DNA of 33,331 bases from Gammaproteobacteria bacterium (GTDB lineage: Bacteria > Pseudomonadota > Gammaproteobacteria > Steroidobacterales > Steroidobacteraceae), in NCBI GenBank assembly GCA_003137095.1, contig PLET01000077.1, positions 10,822-44,152 of the forward strand. The letters run 5' to 3'. The notes beneath the pieces are model-generated. The model was not told the origin of the DNA. It worked only from the letters and a program-made list of their open reading frames with translations, and made no database searches. A program made the translations under genes and the position numbers. Shown piece after piece: positions 26,512 to 33,331 of this stretch. Each line of letters starts with the position of its first letter. Within the stretch, counting starts at the first letter, position 1.

Positions 26512-27417
26512 ATGCAACCATCACAGTCATCGGCACCGCTGTTCGAATCGCGGTTGAAATCGCTCAAGAAAATCCATCAGGGCAAGGTGCGCGACATCTA
26601 TGACGTCGACGCCGACCACCTGCTCATCGTGACCACCGACCGGCTGTCGGCGTTCGACGTGGTGCTGCCGGATCCCATCCCCCGCAAGGGTGAGGTGCTG
26701 ACCCGCATCTCGCTGTTCTGGTTCGCCCGCACCCGCCAGCTGGTGGCCAACCATGTCAGCAGCGTCGATGTACGGGAGATTATCACCGATCCGTCCGAGC
26801 GCGCGCAGCTGGCCGGCCGGGCGATGGTGGTCAGGAAACTGGCGGCGCTGCCGCTGGAGGCCGTGGTGCGCGGCTATCTGATCGGCTCCGGCTTCAAGGA
26901 TTATGTCCGGTCGGGTGCGATCTGCGGGATTGAATTACCGCGCGGCCTCAAGCTCGCGGATCAGCTGCCCGAGCCCCTGTTCACCCCGGCCTCGAAGGCC
27001 CCCGCCGGCCAGCACGATGAGAACATCGATTTCGACGCCATGGCGGCGCGGGTGGGTGCCGAACACGCACACGCCATCCGCCGCATTTCGCTGGAGATCT
27101 ATCGGCACGCGGCCGTGTATGCGCGCTCGCGCAACATCATCATCGCCGACACCAAGTTCGAGTTCGGGATCGACACATCCGGCCGGCTGCTGCTGATCGA
27201 CGAACTGCTCACGCCCGACTCCTCGCGCTTCTGGCCGGTGGAATCCTACGAGCCCGGGATCAGTCCGCCGAGTTTCGACAAGCAGTTCGTGCGCGACTAT
27301 CTCGAATCGCTGCACTGGGACAAGCGGCCGCCGGCGCCGCATCTGCCGCCCGAGATTCTGGCGCGCACCAGCGACAACTATGTGCGGGCCCTGGAGTTGC
27401 TGACCGCGGGAGCCTGA
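26512..27417 (+). CDS. purC: Phosphoribosylaminoimidazole-succinocarboxamide synthase, long form
   Basis: PurC (SAICAR synthase) joins aspartate to CAIR in purine synthesis, the step right after PurE. The protein has 301 residues, the long type rather than the 237-residue E. coli type. It shows IHQGKVRDIYDV, LLIVTTDRLSAFDVVLPDPIP, VVRGYLIGSGFKDY, ADTKFEFGID, and LLIDELLTPDSSRFWP. The start is uncertain: the ATG at 26512 is preferred, the ATG at 26485 is possible, and neither has a clear Shine-Dalgarno. It converges with pmbA. Confidence 0.95.
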   Translation: MQPSQSSAPLFESRLKSLKKIHQGKVRDIYDVDADHLLIVTTDRLSAFDVVLPDPIPRKGEVLTRISLFWFARTRQLVANHVSSVDVREIITDPSERAQLAGRAMVVRKLAALPLEAVVRGYLIGSGFKDYVRSGAICGIELPRGLKLADQLPEPLFTPASKAPAGQHDENIDFDAMAARVGAEHAHAIRRISLEIYRHAAVYARSRNIIIADTKFEFGIDTSGRLLLIDELLTPDSSRFWPVESYEPGISPPSFDKQFVRDYLESLHWDKRPPAPHLPPEILARTSDNYVRALELLTAGA

Positions 27418-27464
27418 CGGTCCGCGCGCGCCATCCCCCGCCACGAGCGGCCGGCGCCGCGCGG

Positions 27465-28817
27465 CTACTCGCCGGCGACGGTCATTTCCGACAGCAGCAC
27501 CGAGCCGACGCGCACGCCGCCGCGGCTGTCCACATCGTCGCCCACCGCCGCGATGTTCGCGAGCATGTCCTTGAGGTTGCCCGCGATGGTGATTTCCGCC
27601 ACCGGGTACTGGATCGCGCCGCCCTCCACCCAGAAGCCGGCGGCACCGCGCGAATAGTCGCCGGTCACGGTGTTCACACCCTGGCCCATGAGTTCGGTGA
27701 CGAGCAGCCCGGTGCCGAGCCGTGCGATCAAGGCGCTGAGCCCGCCCTGCTGCGTGGGCGCGACCAGCAGGTTGTGCGCGCCGCCGGCGTTGCCGGTGGT
27801 CTTCAGCCCGAGCTTGCGCGCCGAATAGCTCGACAGGATATAACCGGTCAGCACACCGTCGGCGATCAGCTCGCGGTCGACGGTAGCGACGCCCTCGTCG
27901 TCGAAGGGGGCGCTGCCCATGGCCTTCGGCAGATGCGGCCGCTCCGCGATCGAGAACCCGGCCGGAAACACCCGCTCGCCGGCCGCCTGCAGCAGGAACG
28001 AGGACTGGCGGTACTGGCTGCTGCCGCGGATCGCGGTGAGGAAGTGCCCCATCAGTCCGCGCGCCAGCTCCGGCACCATCAGCACCGGCGTGCGCCGGGT
28101 CTTGAGCTTGCGCGGCCCCAGGCGCGCCAGCGTGCGGCGCGCGCTCTCGCGGCCGATGGACTCGGCGCTCTCCAATTCGCGCCAGTCGCGCGAGCTGCTG
28201 TACCAATAGTCCCGCTGCATGTCCTCGCCGCTGCCGGCGAGCACCACGCAGCTTAAGGTGTGCGAGGTGGTCGGATAGCCGCCGACGAAGCCGTGCGTGT
28301 TGCCGTACACGTGCAGCCCCTGGTGGCTGGAGAGCGAAGCGCCCTCGGAATTGTTGATGCGCGGGTCGTAGGACAGCGCCGCGGCCTCGCAGGCCTTGGC
28401 GATCTCGATCGCCCGGTCGGCGCCGACGGCCCAGGGATGCGAGAGGTCGAGGTTCGGCTGGGTGCCGGCCATCAATTCGGCGTCCGCCAGGCCCGAACAG
28501 GCATCCTCCGCCGTGAAGCGGGCGATGCTGCAGGCCTTCGCCACGGTCGCCCGCACCGCGTCAATCGACAGATCCGCGGTGCTCGCGGAGCCCTTGCGCC
28601 GTCCGAAATACACCGTGATGCCCATGTTGCGGTCGCGCTGGTGTTCCAAGGTTTCGACCTCTCCGAGTCGCACTCCGACCGAAAGACCCGTATCCTGGCT
28701 GACGACCGCTTCGGCCTGGGAGGCGCCGCGCGCGTGCGCCTCCTCGAGCCCTCGCTCGATGATGGATTCCAGATCGGTCTGGGCGAGGCGCGGGGGGCTT
28801 TGCGGCACGACGGCCAT
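27465..28817 (-). CDS. pmbA: Metalloprotease PmbA (TldE)
   Basis: PmbA/TldE is the partner of TldD in a cytoplasmic protease that matures microcin B17-type peptides, degrades CcdA, and in some lineages acts on other modified peptides. The TldE subunit lacks the metal motif. Signatures are GEVETLEHQRDRNMGITVYFG, RKGSASTADLS, GTGLLVTELMGQGVNTVTGDYSRGAAGFW and ITIAGNLKDM. The chosen ATG at 28817 has GGAG 6 nt upstream and gives 450 residues, exactly the E. coli length; ATGs at 28823 and 28829 are in-frame alternatives. It diverges from yjgA. Confidence 0.96.
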   Translation of the reverse strand: MAVVPQSPPRLAQTDLESIIERGLEEAHARGASQAEAVVSQDTGLSVGVRLGEVETLEHQRDRNMGITVYFGRRKGSASTADLSIDAVRATVAKACSIARFTAEDACSGLADAELMAGTQPNLDLSHPWAVGADRAIEIAKACEAAALSYDPRINNSEGASLSSHQGLHVYGNTHGFVGGYPTTSHTLSCVVLAGSGEDMQRDYWYSSSRDWRELESAESIGRESARRTLARLGPRKLKTRRTPVLMVPELARGLMGHFLTAIRGSSQYRQSSFLLQAAGERVFPAGFSIAERPHLPKAMGSAPFDDEGVATVDRELIADGVLTGYILSSYSARKLGLKTTGNAGGAHNLLVAPTQQGGLSALIARLGTGLLVTELMGQGVNTVTGDYSRGAAGFWVEGGAIQYPVAEITIAGNLKDMLANIAAVGDDVDSRGGVRVGSVLLSEMTVAGE

Positions 28818-28857
28818 CGGCATCTCCATGGGGGTCCAAAGGGGGTTCCGGCACGCG

Positions 28858-28882
28858 ATTCTACCGGCCCCGGTGATAGCAT
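28858..28882. promoter_or_regulatory. Divergent -10 elements for pmbA (minus) and yjgA (plus)
   Basis: Minus-strand TAGAAT (28858-28863) would start a pmbA transcript with a leader of about 30 nt that includes GGAG. Plus-strand TAGCAT (28877-28882) lies 7 nt before the yjgA ATG. The hexamers are 13 bp apart. The minus element carries the octamer GGTAGAAT shared with ispG and the DUF885 gene. Confidence 0.45.
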
Positions 28883-28889
28883 GGGCAAT

Positions 28890-29405
28890 ATGACACCCGA
28901 AAACGAGGCCGGCGAGGCCGGCGAGACGGAGCAGCAGCGGCTGAGCAAGAGCGCCCGCAAGCGCGAGGCCTCCTCCCTGCAGGAACTGGGCGTGAAGCTC
29001 TCGGCCCTGCCGGATCAGGAAATCAAGGAACTCGAACTGCCGGACAGCCTGTTTGTCGCGCTGCGTGCACTGCGCCGCCTGCCCTCGCACGGCGCGCAGG
29101 TGCGCCAGCGCCAGTACATCGGCAAGCTGATGCGCGAGATCGATCCGGAGCCGGTGCTCGCCAAGCTCGCCGAACGCAAGCAGCGCCACGACCTGGAGAT
29201 CCGGCAATTTCAGCAGATCGAGCGCTGGCGCGACCGGCTGCTTGGCGAGGACGGGGCGATCGATGACCTGATGCGCGACCATCCGAACGCCGACAAGGAC
29301 GAGGTTTCGCGGCTCATCGACAAGGCCGCCCGCGAGCGCATCGAACAGCGCTCGCCCGTGGGTGCGCGCGAACTGTTCGCCTATCTGCGGCAGCTCCTGG
29401 GTTGA
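28890..29405 (+). CDS. yjgA: Ribosome-associated protein YjgA (DUF615)
   Basis: The 171-residue protein belongs to the DUF615 family, reported to bind late 50S assembly intermediates. It has a charged N-terminus, then [60 protein letters not shown] and the ending [12 protein letters not shown]. Two in-frame ATGs compete (28881 and 28890). I choose 28890 because the first overlaps a -10-like TAGCAT. In E. coli yjgA is divergent from pmbA, as here. The purE start lies 4 bp after its stop. Confidence 0.93.
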   Translation: MTPENEAGEAGETEQQRLSKSARKREASSLQELGVKLSALPDQEIKELELPDSLFVALRALRRLPSHGAQVRQRQYIGKLMREIDPEPVLAKLAERKQRHDLEIRQFQQIERWRDRLLGEDGAIDDLMRDHPNADKDEVSRLIDKAARERIEQRSPVGARELFAYLRQLLG

Positions 29406-29409
29406 GCCT

Positions 29410-29892
29410 TTGATCGGCATCATCATGGGGTCCTCGTCGGACTGGGAAACCATGCAGGCGGCCGCCGAAACCCTCGCCGCCTTGGGGATCGCGCACGAGG
29501 TGAGGGTGGTGTCGGCGCACCGCACCCCGGATCTGCTGTTCGAGTACGCCGCGGGCGCGCGGGCGCGCGGCCTGAAGGCCATCATCGCCGGTGCGGGCGG
29601 CGCAGCCCACCTCGCCGGGATGACGGCGGCCAAGACCTCGCTGCCGGTGCTCGGCGTGCCGGTGCAGACCAGGACCTTGAACGGGCTGGATTCGCTGCTC
29701 TCCATCGCGCAAATGCCGGGCGGCGTGCCCGTCGCCACCTTCGCCATCGGAACGGCGGGCGCAAAGAATGCGGCGCTGTTCGCCGCCGCGATTCTTGCCA
29801 ACGAATCGGCCGAAATCCGCGCCGCCCTGGACGCATTCCGCCAGGCGCAAACCGCCGCGGTGCTCGCGCAGCCGGATCCGCGCGGGTCTTGA
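29410..29892 (+). CDS. purE: N5-carboxyaminoimidazole ribonucleotide mutase
   Basis: Class I PurE converts N5-CAIR to CAIR in purine synthesis. It has 160 residues. It shows [41 protein letters not shown] and [20 protein letters not shown]. The only suitable start is TTG at 29410, giving MIGIIMG as in the family. It lies 4 nt after the yjgA stop, suggesting translational coupling. Its stop overlaps the purK start (TTGA). Confidence 0.95.
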   Translation: MIGIIMGSSSDWETMQAAAETLAALGIAHEVRVVSAHRTPDLLFEYAAGARARGLKAIIAGAGGAAHLAGMTAAKTSLPVLGVPVQTRTLNGLDSLLSIAQMPGGVPVATFAIGTAGAKNAALFAAAILANESAEIRAALDAFRQAQTAAVLAQPDPRGS

Positions 29893-30998
29893 CGGCGCGC
29901 CGGGTTTCCCGCATCGGCATCGTCGGTGCGGGCCAGCTGGGCCGCATGCTGGCGCTCGCCGGCTATCCTCTCGGTCTGCGCTGCTGCTTCCTCGATCGCA
30001 GCGCCGACAGCCCCGGGGCCCAGGTCGCTCCGAGTCTCATCGGCGAGCTGGAGGATGGCGCACTGCTCGAGGAGCTGGCGGCGCGCAGCGACGTGCTGAC
30101 CTTCGACTGGGAGAACATCTCCGGCGCGGCGCTCGCACCGCTCGCCAGGCTCACCACCATCCGGCCGCCCGCCGCGGCGCTCACCGTGTCGCAGGATCGG
30201 CTGCACGAGAAAGCGCTGTTCAAGCGCCTGCGGATCCCCGTCGCCGCGCATGCGGCCGTGGACACGCGCGGCCAGCTGCTGCGCGCGGTGCAACGGCTGG
30301 GGCTGCCGGGCGTGCTCAAGACGCGCCGCATGGGCTACGACGGCAAGGGACAGTTCACGCTGGCGGACAGGGCAGCGATCGATGCGGCGTGGTCGGCCTT
30401 GGGCGGACAGGCACTGATCTATGAGAAATTCCAGGCCTTTTCGCGCGAGCTGTCCATGGTCGGTGCACGCTCACCCGGCGGGGAGACGGTATTCTATCCG
30501 CTGTCGGACAATCGTCATCGTGACGGCATCCTGCGTCACAGTCTGGCGCCCTACGCCGACGCGCGGCTGGAGCGCAGCGCGCGCAGACACCTCAAGCGGG
30601 TGCTCGAGGCGCTCGACTATGTCGGCGTGCTCGCCATCGAATTTTTCGTGGTGGGCCGCAGACTGGTCGCCAACGAGATGGCGCCGCGAGTGCATAATTC
30701 CGGCCACTGGACCATCGAGGGTTGCGTGACCAGCCAGTTCGAGAACCACCTGCGCGCGATCTGCGGACTGCCTCTCGGCAGCACGCGCGCCCTGGGCCAC
30801 GCAGCGATGATCAACTTCATCGGGGAAATGCCCGATCGGGCGCGTTTGCTCGGGGTGGAGGGCCTCGCTTACCACGACTACGGCAAACAGCCGCGCGCTG
30901 GCCGCAAATTGGGCCACTGCACAATTGTCCGAAAACGTGCGGCCGATCGCAACCGGGCCTTTTCGGATACACTTGAGATGATGGGCCGCACCGACTGA
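29889..30998 (+). CDS. purK: N5-carboxyaminoimidazole ribonucleotide synthase
   Basis: PurK makes N5-CAIR from AIR, bicarbonate and ATP, the substrate of PurE. The ATP-grasp protein has 369 residues. It shows [21 protein letters not shown] at the N-terminus, [13 protein letters not shown] (ATP-binding), [12 protein letters not shown] and [18 protein letters not shown] with the metal ligands. It starts at a TTG overlapping the purE stop. Confidence 0.96.
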   Translation: MTARRVSRIGIVGAGQLGRMLALAGYPLGLRCCFLDRSADSPGAQVAPSLIGELEDGALLEELAARSDVLTFDWENISGAALAPLARLTTIRPPAAALTVSQDRLHEKALFKRLRIPVAAHAAVDTRGQLLRAVQRLGLPGVLKTRRMGYDGKGQFTLADRAAIDAAWSALGGQALIYEKFQAFSRELSMVGARSPGGETVFYPLSDNRHRDGILRHSLAPYADARLERSARRHLKRVLEALDYVGVLAIEFFVVGRRLVANEMAPRVHNSGHWTIEGCVTSQFENHLRAICGLPLGSTRALGHAAMINFIGEMPDRARLLGVEGLAYHDYGKQPRAGRKLGHCTIVRKRAADRNRAFSDTLEMMGRTD

Positions 30999-31033
30999 GG
31001 TCGGCCGCCGGGCGCGAGTTTCACGGAAGACCG

Positions 31034-32299
31034 ATGTATTTAGAGCTGTTCAAATTGCATGAATTGCCGTTCCGACTGAGTCCGGACCCGCAATTCCTTT
31101 ATCTCAGCAAGCAGCACGCCCGCGCCAAGGCGTACATGGAATCGACCATCTGGTTCACGGACGGTTTCGTCGTGATCACTGGCGAGATCGGCGCCGGTAA
31201 GACCACCCTGATCGAAACCTTCCTGAAGGAGCTGCAAACCGACGTGGTGGTGGCGCAGATCAACCAGACGCAATTGTCGCCGACCGCGTTCCTGCAGACC
31301 GTCCTGGTGCAATTCGGCTTCTCGCCCTTCGCGATGAAGAAACCGGAGGTGCTGGCCACCTTGAACCAGTATCTGATGGAGCAGCACCAGAGCGGCCGCA
31401 AGATCCTGCTGATCGTCGACGAGGCGCAGAACCTCTCCAGCCGGGTGCTCGAGGAGATCCGCATGCTGTCCGGGGTCGAGACCACCAAGGACAAGGCGCT
31501 TCGGATCATCCTCGCCGGACAGCCGGAACTCAACGACAAGCTCAATTCGCCCGAGCTGGTGCAGCTCGCCCAGCGCGTGCGTCTGCGATTCCACCTGTCG
31601 GCCCTCAGCAAGACCGAGACCGCCGCCTACATCGAGCATCGCCTCGAGGTCGCCGGGTCGCAGGGCCGCCACATCTTCGCCGAGGACACCTTCCCGGTCA
31701 TCTACCGCTACACCGGCGGCGTGCCGCGCCTGACCAACACCTTGTGCGACACCTGCATGATGTCCGCATTCGCCGCCAACCGCGATCACGTGACCGTGGC
31801 GGATGTCGAAGCGGCCGTCAAGGAGCTGCAGTGGAGCGAATTCACCAGCAACACCAACCGCGTGCCGGCGCTGCCCACGGCGAGCGCCGAGCCGTCGGCG
31901 GAACCGGCCGCCGCGCGGGCATCCGGGACCTCATCGCCGCAGACCGTGGGCCGGATACTGCTCGCGCAGAAGGGCGAGACCGCGATCGAACGGGAGCTCA
32001 AGCCGGGGCGCCTGGTGATCGGCCGCACGCCCGACAACGACCTGCAGATCGACAGCAAATTCATCAGCCGGCATCACTGCCAGATCGTGACCCAGCCGGA
32101 CTCCTGCGTCATCGAGGACTTGAACAGCACCAACGGCATCTACGTGATGTCGAAGCGCGTGAGGCGCCATAATTTGAACGACGGCGACGTGGTGCACGTG
32201 GGTCAGCACGAGATCATGTACATCGATGAGCGCGTGCCGCGGCACCGGCCGAGCGATATGACCGACACCGAGGTGCTCGACAAGGACAAGGTGGAGTAG
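31034..32299 (+). CDS. ExeA/GspA-type AAA ATPase fused to a C-terminal FHA domain
   Basis: The protein has 421 residues. The first 265 form an ExeA-like ATPase: FKLHELPFRLSPDPQFLYLS start, Walker A GEIGAGKTT (K56), Walker B ILLIVDEAQ (D129, E130), a sensor region at LRIILAGQPEL and RVRLRFHLSALS. A Pro/Ala-rich linker (277-300) leads to an FHA domain (about 305-398) with G330-R331, S345-R346-H348 and NSTNG (364-368), so phosphothreonine binding is likely. No transmembrane segment is evident, unlike ExeA of Aeromonas. No gspB/exeB or secretin gene is in the window. GGAAG precedes the ATG. The role may be phosphorylation-controlled assembly at the envelope, which is inference. Confidence 0.9.
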   Translation: MYLELFKLHELPFRLSPDPQFLYLSKQHARAKAYMESTIWFTDGFVVITGEIGAGKTTLIETFLKELQTDVVVAQINQTQLSPTAFLQTVLVQFGFSPFAMKKPEVLATLNQYLMEQHQSGRKILLIVDEAQNLSSRVLEEIRMLSGVETTKDKALRIILAGQPELNDKLNSPELVQLAQRVRLRFHLSALSKTETAAYIEHRLEVAGSQGRHIFAEDTFPVIYRYTGGVPRLTNTLCDTCMMSAFAANRDHVTVADVEAAVKELQWSEFTSNTNRVPALPTASAEPSAEPAAARASGTSSPQTVGRILLAQKGETAIERELKPGRLVIGRTPDNDLQIDSKFISRHHCQIVTQPDSCVIEDLNSTNGIYVMSKRVRRHNLNDGDVVHVGQHEIMYIDERVPRHRPSDMTDTEVLDKDKVE

Positions 32300-32321
32300 C
32301 GGGCGGGCGGATGCGCGCCGT

Positions 32322-32489
32322 TCAATCCCTGCCGACCAGCTTCTCGGCGAGGCGCGACAGCCATGACGTGCGCCACTGCTCGACGTTCAGCTTGTCTTTC
32401 TTTGCGCTGCTCCTGACGCGGCTCGCCTCGGCGAGCAGATCCTGCGGAAAGGCGACCCTGTATGAACCCGTCATTGAATCATCAGCCAT
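32322..32489 (-). CDS. Small hypothetical protein, 55 residues
   Basis: This short frame starts MADDSMTGSYRVAFPQDLL and continues with a charged helical stretch containing SSAKKDKLNVEQWRTSWLSRL. I do not recognise the family. The ATG has a clear AGGAG 5-6 nt upstream, and the frame ends 22 bp from the convergent ATPase stop. The much longer in-frame reading upstream overlaps tldD in another frame and is not credible. It may be cotranscribed after tldD (176 bp gap). Composition suggests a soluble basic helical protein. Confidence 0.6.
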   Translation of the reverse strand: MADDSMTGSYRVAFPQDLLAEASRVRSSAKKDKLNVEQWRTSWLSRLAEKLVGRD

Positions 32490-32665
32490 GGGAGCTCCTC
32501 GATTGATGCGCCAGCCTACCGGCCTGCGCCGTCGCCGGATGCGAAACAGTGCGCGGAAATACCGGGCCGGCGTTCCATCGGGCGCGCCGGGTGTAGCCGG
32601 GTTGCGACATAAAGCGCCGGCGGGTGCGACCGGGTGCGCAGCGGAAAAAGACGCGGGCAAGCCGG
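32490..32665. other. Intergenic gap between tldD and the 55-residue gene
   Basis: These 176 bp are very GC-rich. On the minus strand a CCGG-CTGA-CCGG hairpin spans the tldD stop and CTTTTT follows some 15 nt later, a weak terminator at best. No convincing promoter, RNA gene or reading frame was seen. Confidence 0.4.
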
Positions 32666-33331
32666 TCAGCCGGTGCCCCCGACGGTGAGCGCATCGATGC
32701 GCAAGGTGGGCTGGCCGACGCCGACGGGCACCGACTGGCCCTCCTTGCCGCAGGTCCCGACGCCGCCGTCGAGCTTCAGGTCGCTGCCGACCATGCTGAC
32801 GCGGGTGAGCACATCCGGACCGTTGCCGATCAGCGTCGCGCCCTTGACCGGCGCGCCGATCTTGCCGTGCTCGATCAGATAGGCTTCGCTCGCCGAGAAT
32901 ACGAACTTGCCGGAGGTGATGTCGACCTGGCCGCCGCCGAAATTGACCGCATACAGGCCCTTCTCGACCGATGCGATGATCTCCTCGGGCGCGCGTGTGC
33001 CCGCGCGCATGTAGGTGTTGGTCATGCGTGGCAGCGTCATGTGCGCGAAGGACTCGCGCCGGCCGTTGCCGGTGGCGGGCATGCCCATCAGGCGCGCGTT
33101 CAGCTTGTCCTGGATGTAGCCGCGCAGCACGCCGTTCTCGATCAGCACCGTGCACTGCGTGGGAGTTCCCTCGTCATCGACGTTCAGCGAGCCGCGGCGC
33201 CGCTCGAGGGTGCCGTCATCGACCACGGTGATGCCGTCGGCGGCCACCTTGTCGCCGATCCGGTTGGAGAACGCCGAGGTGCCCTTGCGGTTGAAGTCGC
33301 CCTCGAGTCCGTGGCCGATGGCCTCGTGCAG
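32666..33331 (-). CDS. tldD: Metalloprotease TldD, C-terminal part
   Basis: The gene is cut by the right edge; about 221 C-terminal residues are present. The first visible codons give [14 protein letters not shown], the HExxxH zinc motif of Tld[53 protein letters not shown] and [24 protein letters not shown] follow and are highly conserved. TldD is the catalytic metal-binding partner of PmbA/TldE, also encoded in this window at 27465-28817. A weak hairpin with a TTTTT downstream of the stop (about 32644-32690) may end the transcript. Confidence 0.96.
   Translation of the reverse strand: MHEAIGHGLEGDFNRKGTSAFSNRIGDKVAADGITVVDDGTLERRRGSLNVDDEGTPTQCTVLIENGVLRGYIQDKLNARLMGMPATGNGRRESFAHMTLPRMTNTYMRAGTRAPEEIIASVEKGLYAVNFGGGQVDITSGKFVFSASEAYLIEHGKIGAPVKGATLIGNGPDVLTRVSMVGSDLKLDGGVGTCGKEGQSVPVGVGQPTLRIDALTVGGTG

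Overview
The window is a stretch of conserved chromosomal backbone from a high-GC gammaproteobacterium. The indicators are ygfB-pepP-ubiH-ubiI, zapB-zapA-6S RNA-ygfA, coq7 next to a CRP/Vfr-type regulator, yjgA, pmbA/tldD and a class II PurE/PurK pair. Use of Coq7 instead of UbiF, a long-form PurC and a split glycine decarboxylase (GcvPA/GcvPB) suggest the Nevskiales/Steroidobacterales/Xanthomonadales side of the class rather than enterics. This placement is an inference from gene content. No phage, insertion sequence, CRISPR array or island was seen, and coding density is very high. No gene-free stretch exceeds about 300 bases; the longest (18201-18448) holds 6S RNA.

Layout. 1-4896 (minus strand): the start of a fold-III PLP decarboxylase running off the left edge, the tRNA-modification enzyme Sua5/TsaC, a secreted tandem HtrA-like protein and DgkA. 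4926-9295 (minus): the glycine cleavage operon gcvT-gcvH-gcvPA-gcvPB. 9332-13195: a secreted DUF885 protein, YciH (minus), IspG and a pterin dehydratase. 13224-17570 (minus): ygfB-pepP-ubiH-ubiI, coupled by stop/start overlaps. 17656-19532 (plus): zapB-like, zapA, 6S RNA, 5-formyl-THF cyclo-ligase and an EVE protein. 19583-20449 (plus): a 21-residue lysine/alanine peptide gene with its own promoter and terminator, then rpiA. 20446-23326 (minus): rplM, rpsI, tRNA-Gln(CTG) and kup. 23439-26428: coq7, crp-like, rpe and djlA-like. 26512-30998: purC, pmbA, yjgA, purE and purK. 31034-33331: an ExeA-type ATPase fused to an FHA domain, a 55-residue unknown protein and the C-terminal part of tldD.

How the parts fit. 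Glycine cleavage, formyl-THF recycling and purine synthesis are linked through one-carbon units. UbiH, UbiI and Coq7 supply the ring hydroxylations of ubiquinone. TldD and PmbA (TldE) form one protease and lie within 5 kb of each other. ZapA and the ZapB-like protein act at the division ring.

The least expected signals are these: (i) the 66-nt lysine-rich micro-gene and its terminator just ahead of rpiA; (ii) a recurrent promoter layout in which a TATCAT, TAGAAT or TATAAT hexamer lies 6-9 nt upstream of the start codon, implying leaderless mRNAs, with back-to-back hexamers between divergent genes; (iii) a CRP homologue with a long tail ending in 13 acidic residues and one altered cAMP-contact residue; (iv) a bacterial protein laid out like fungal Nma111; (v) the ExeA-FHA fusion. 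I did not see a clear new multi-gene system. The micro-gene/rpiA leader is the best candidate for something undescribed.
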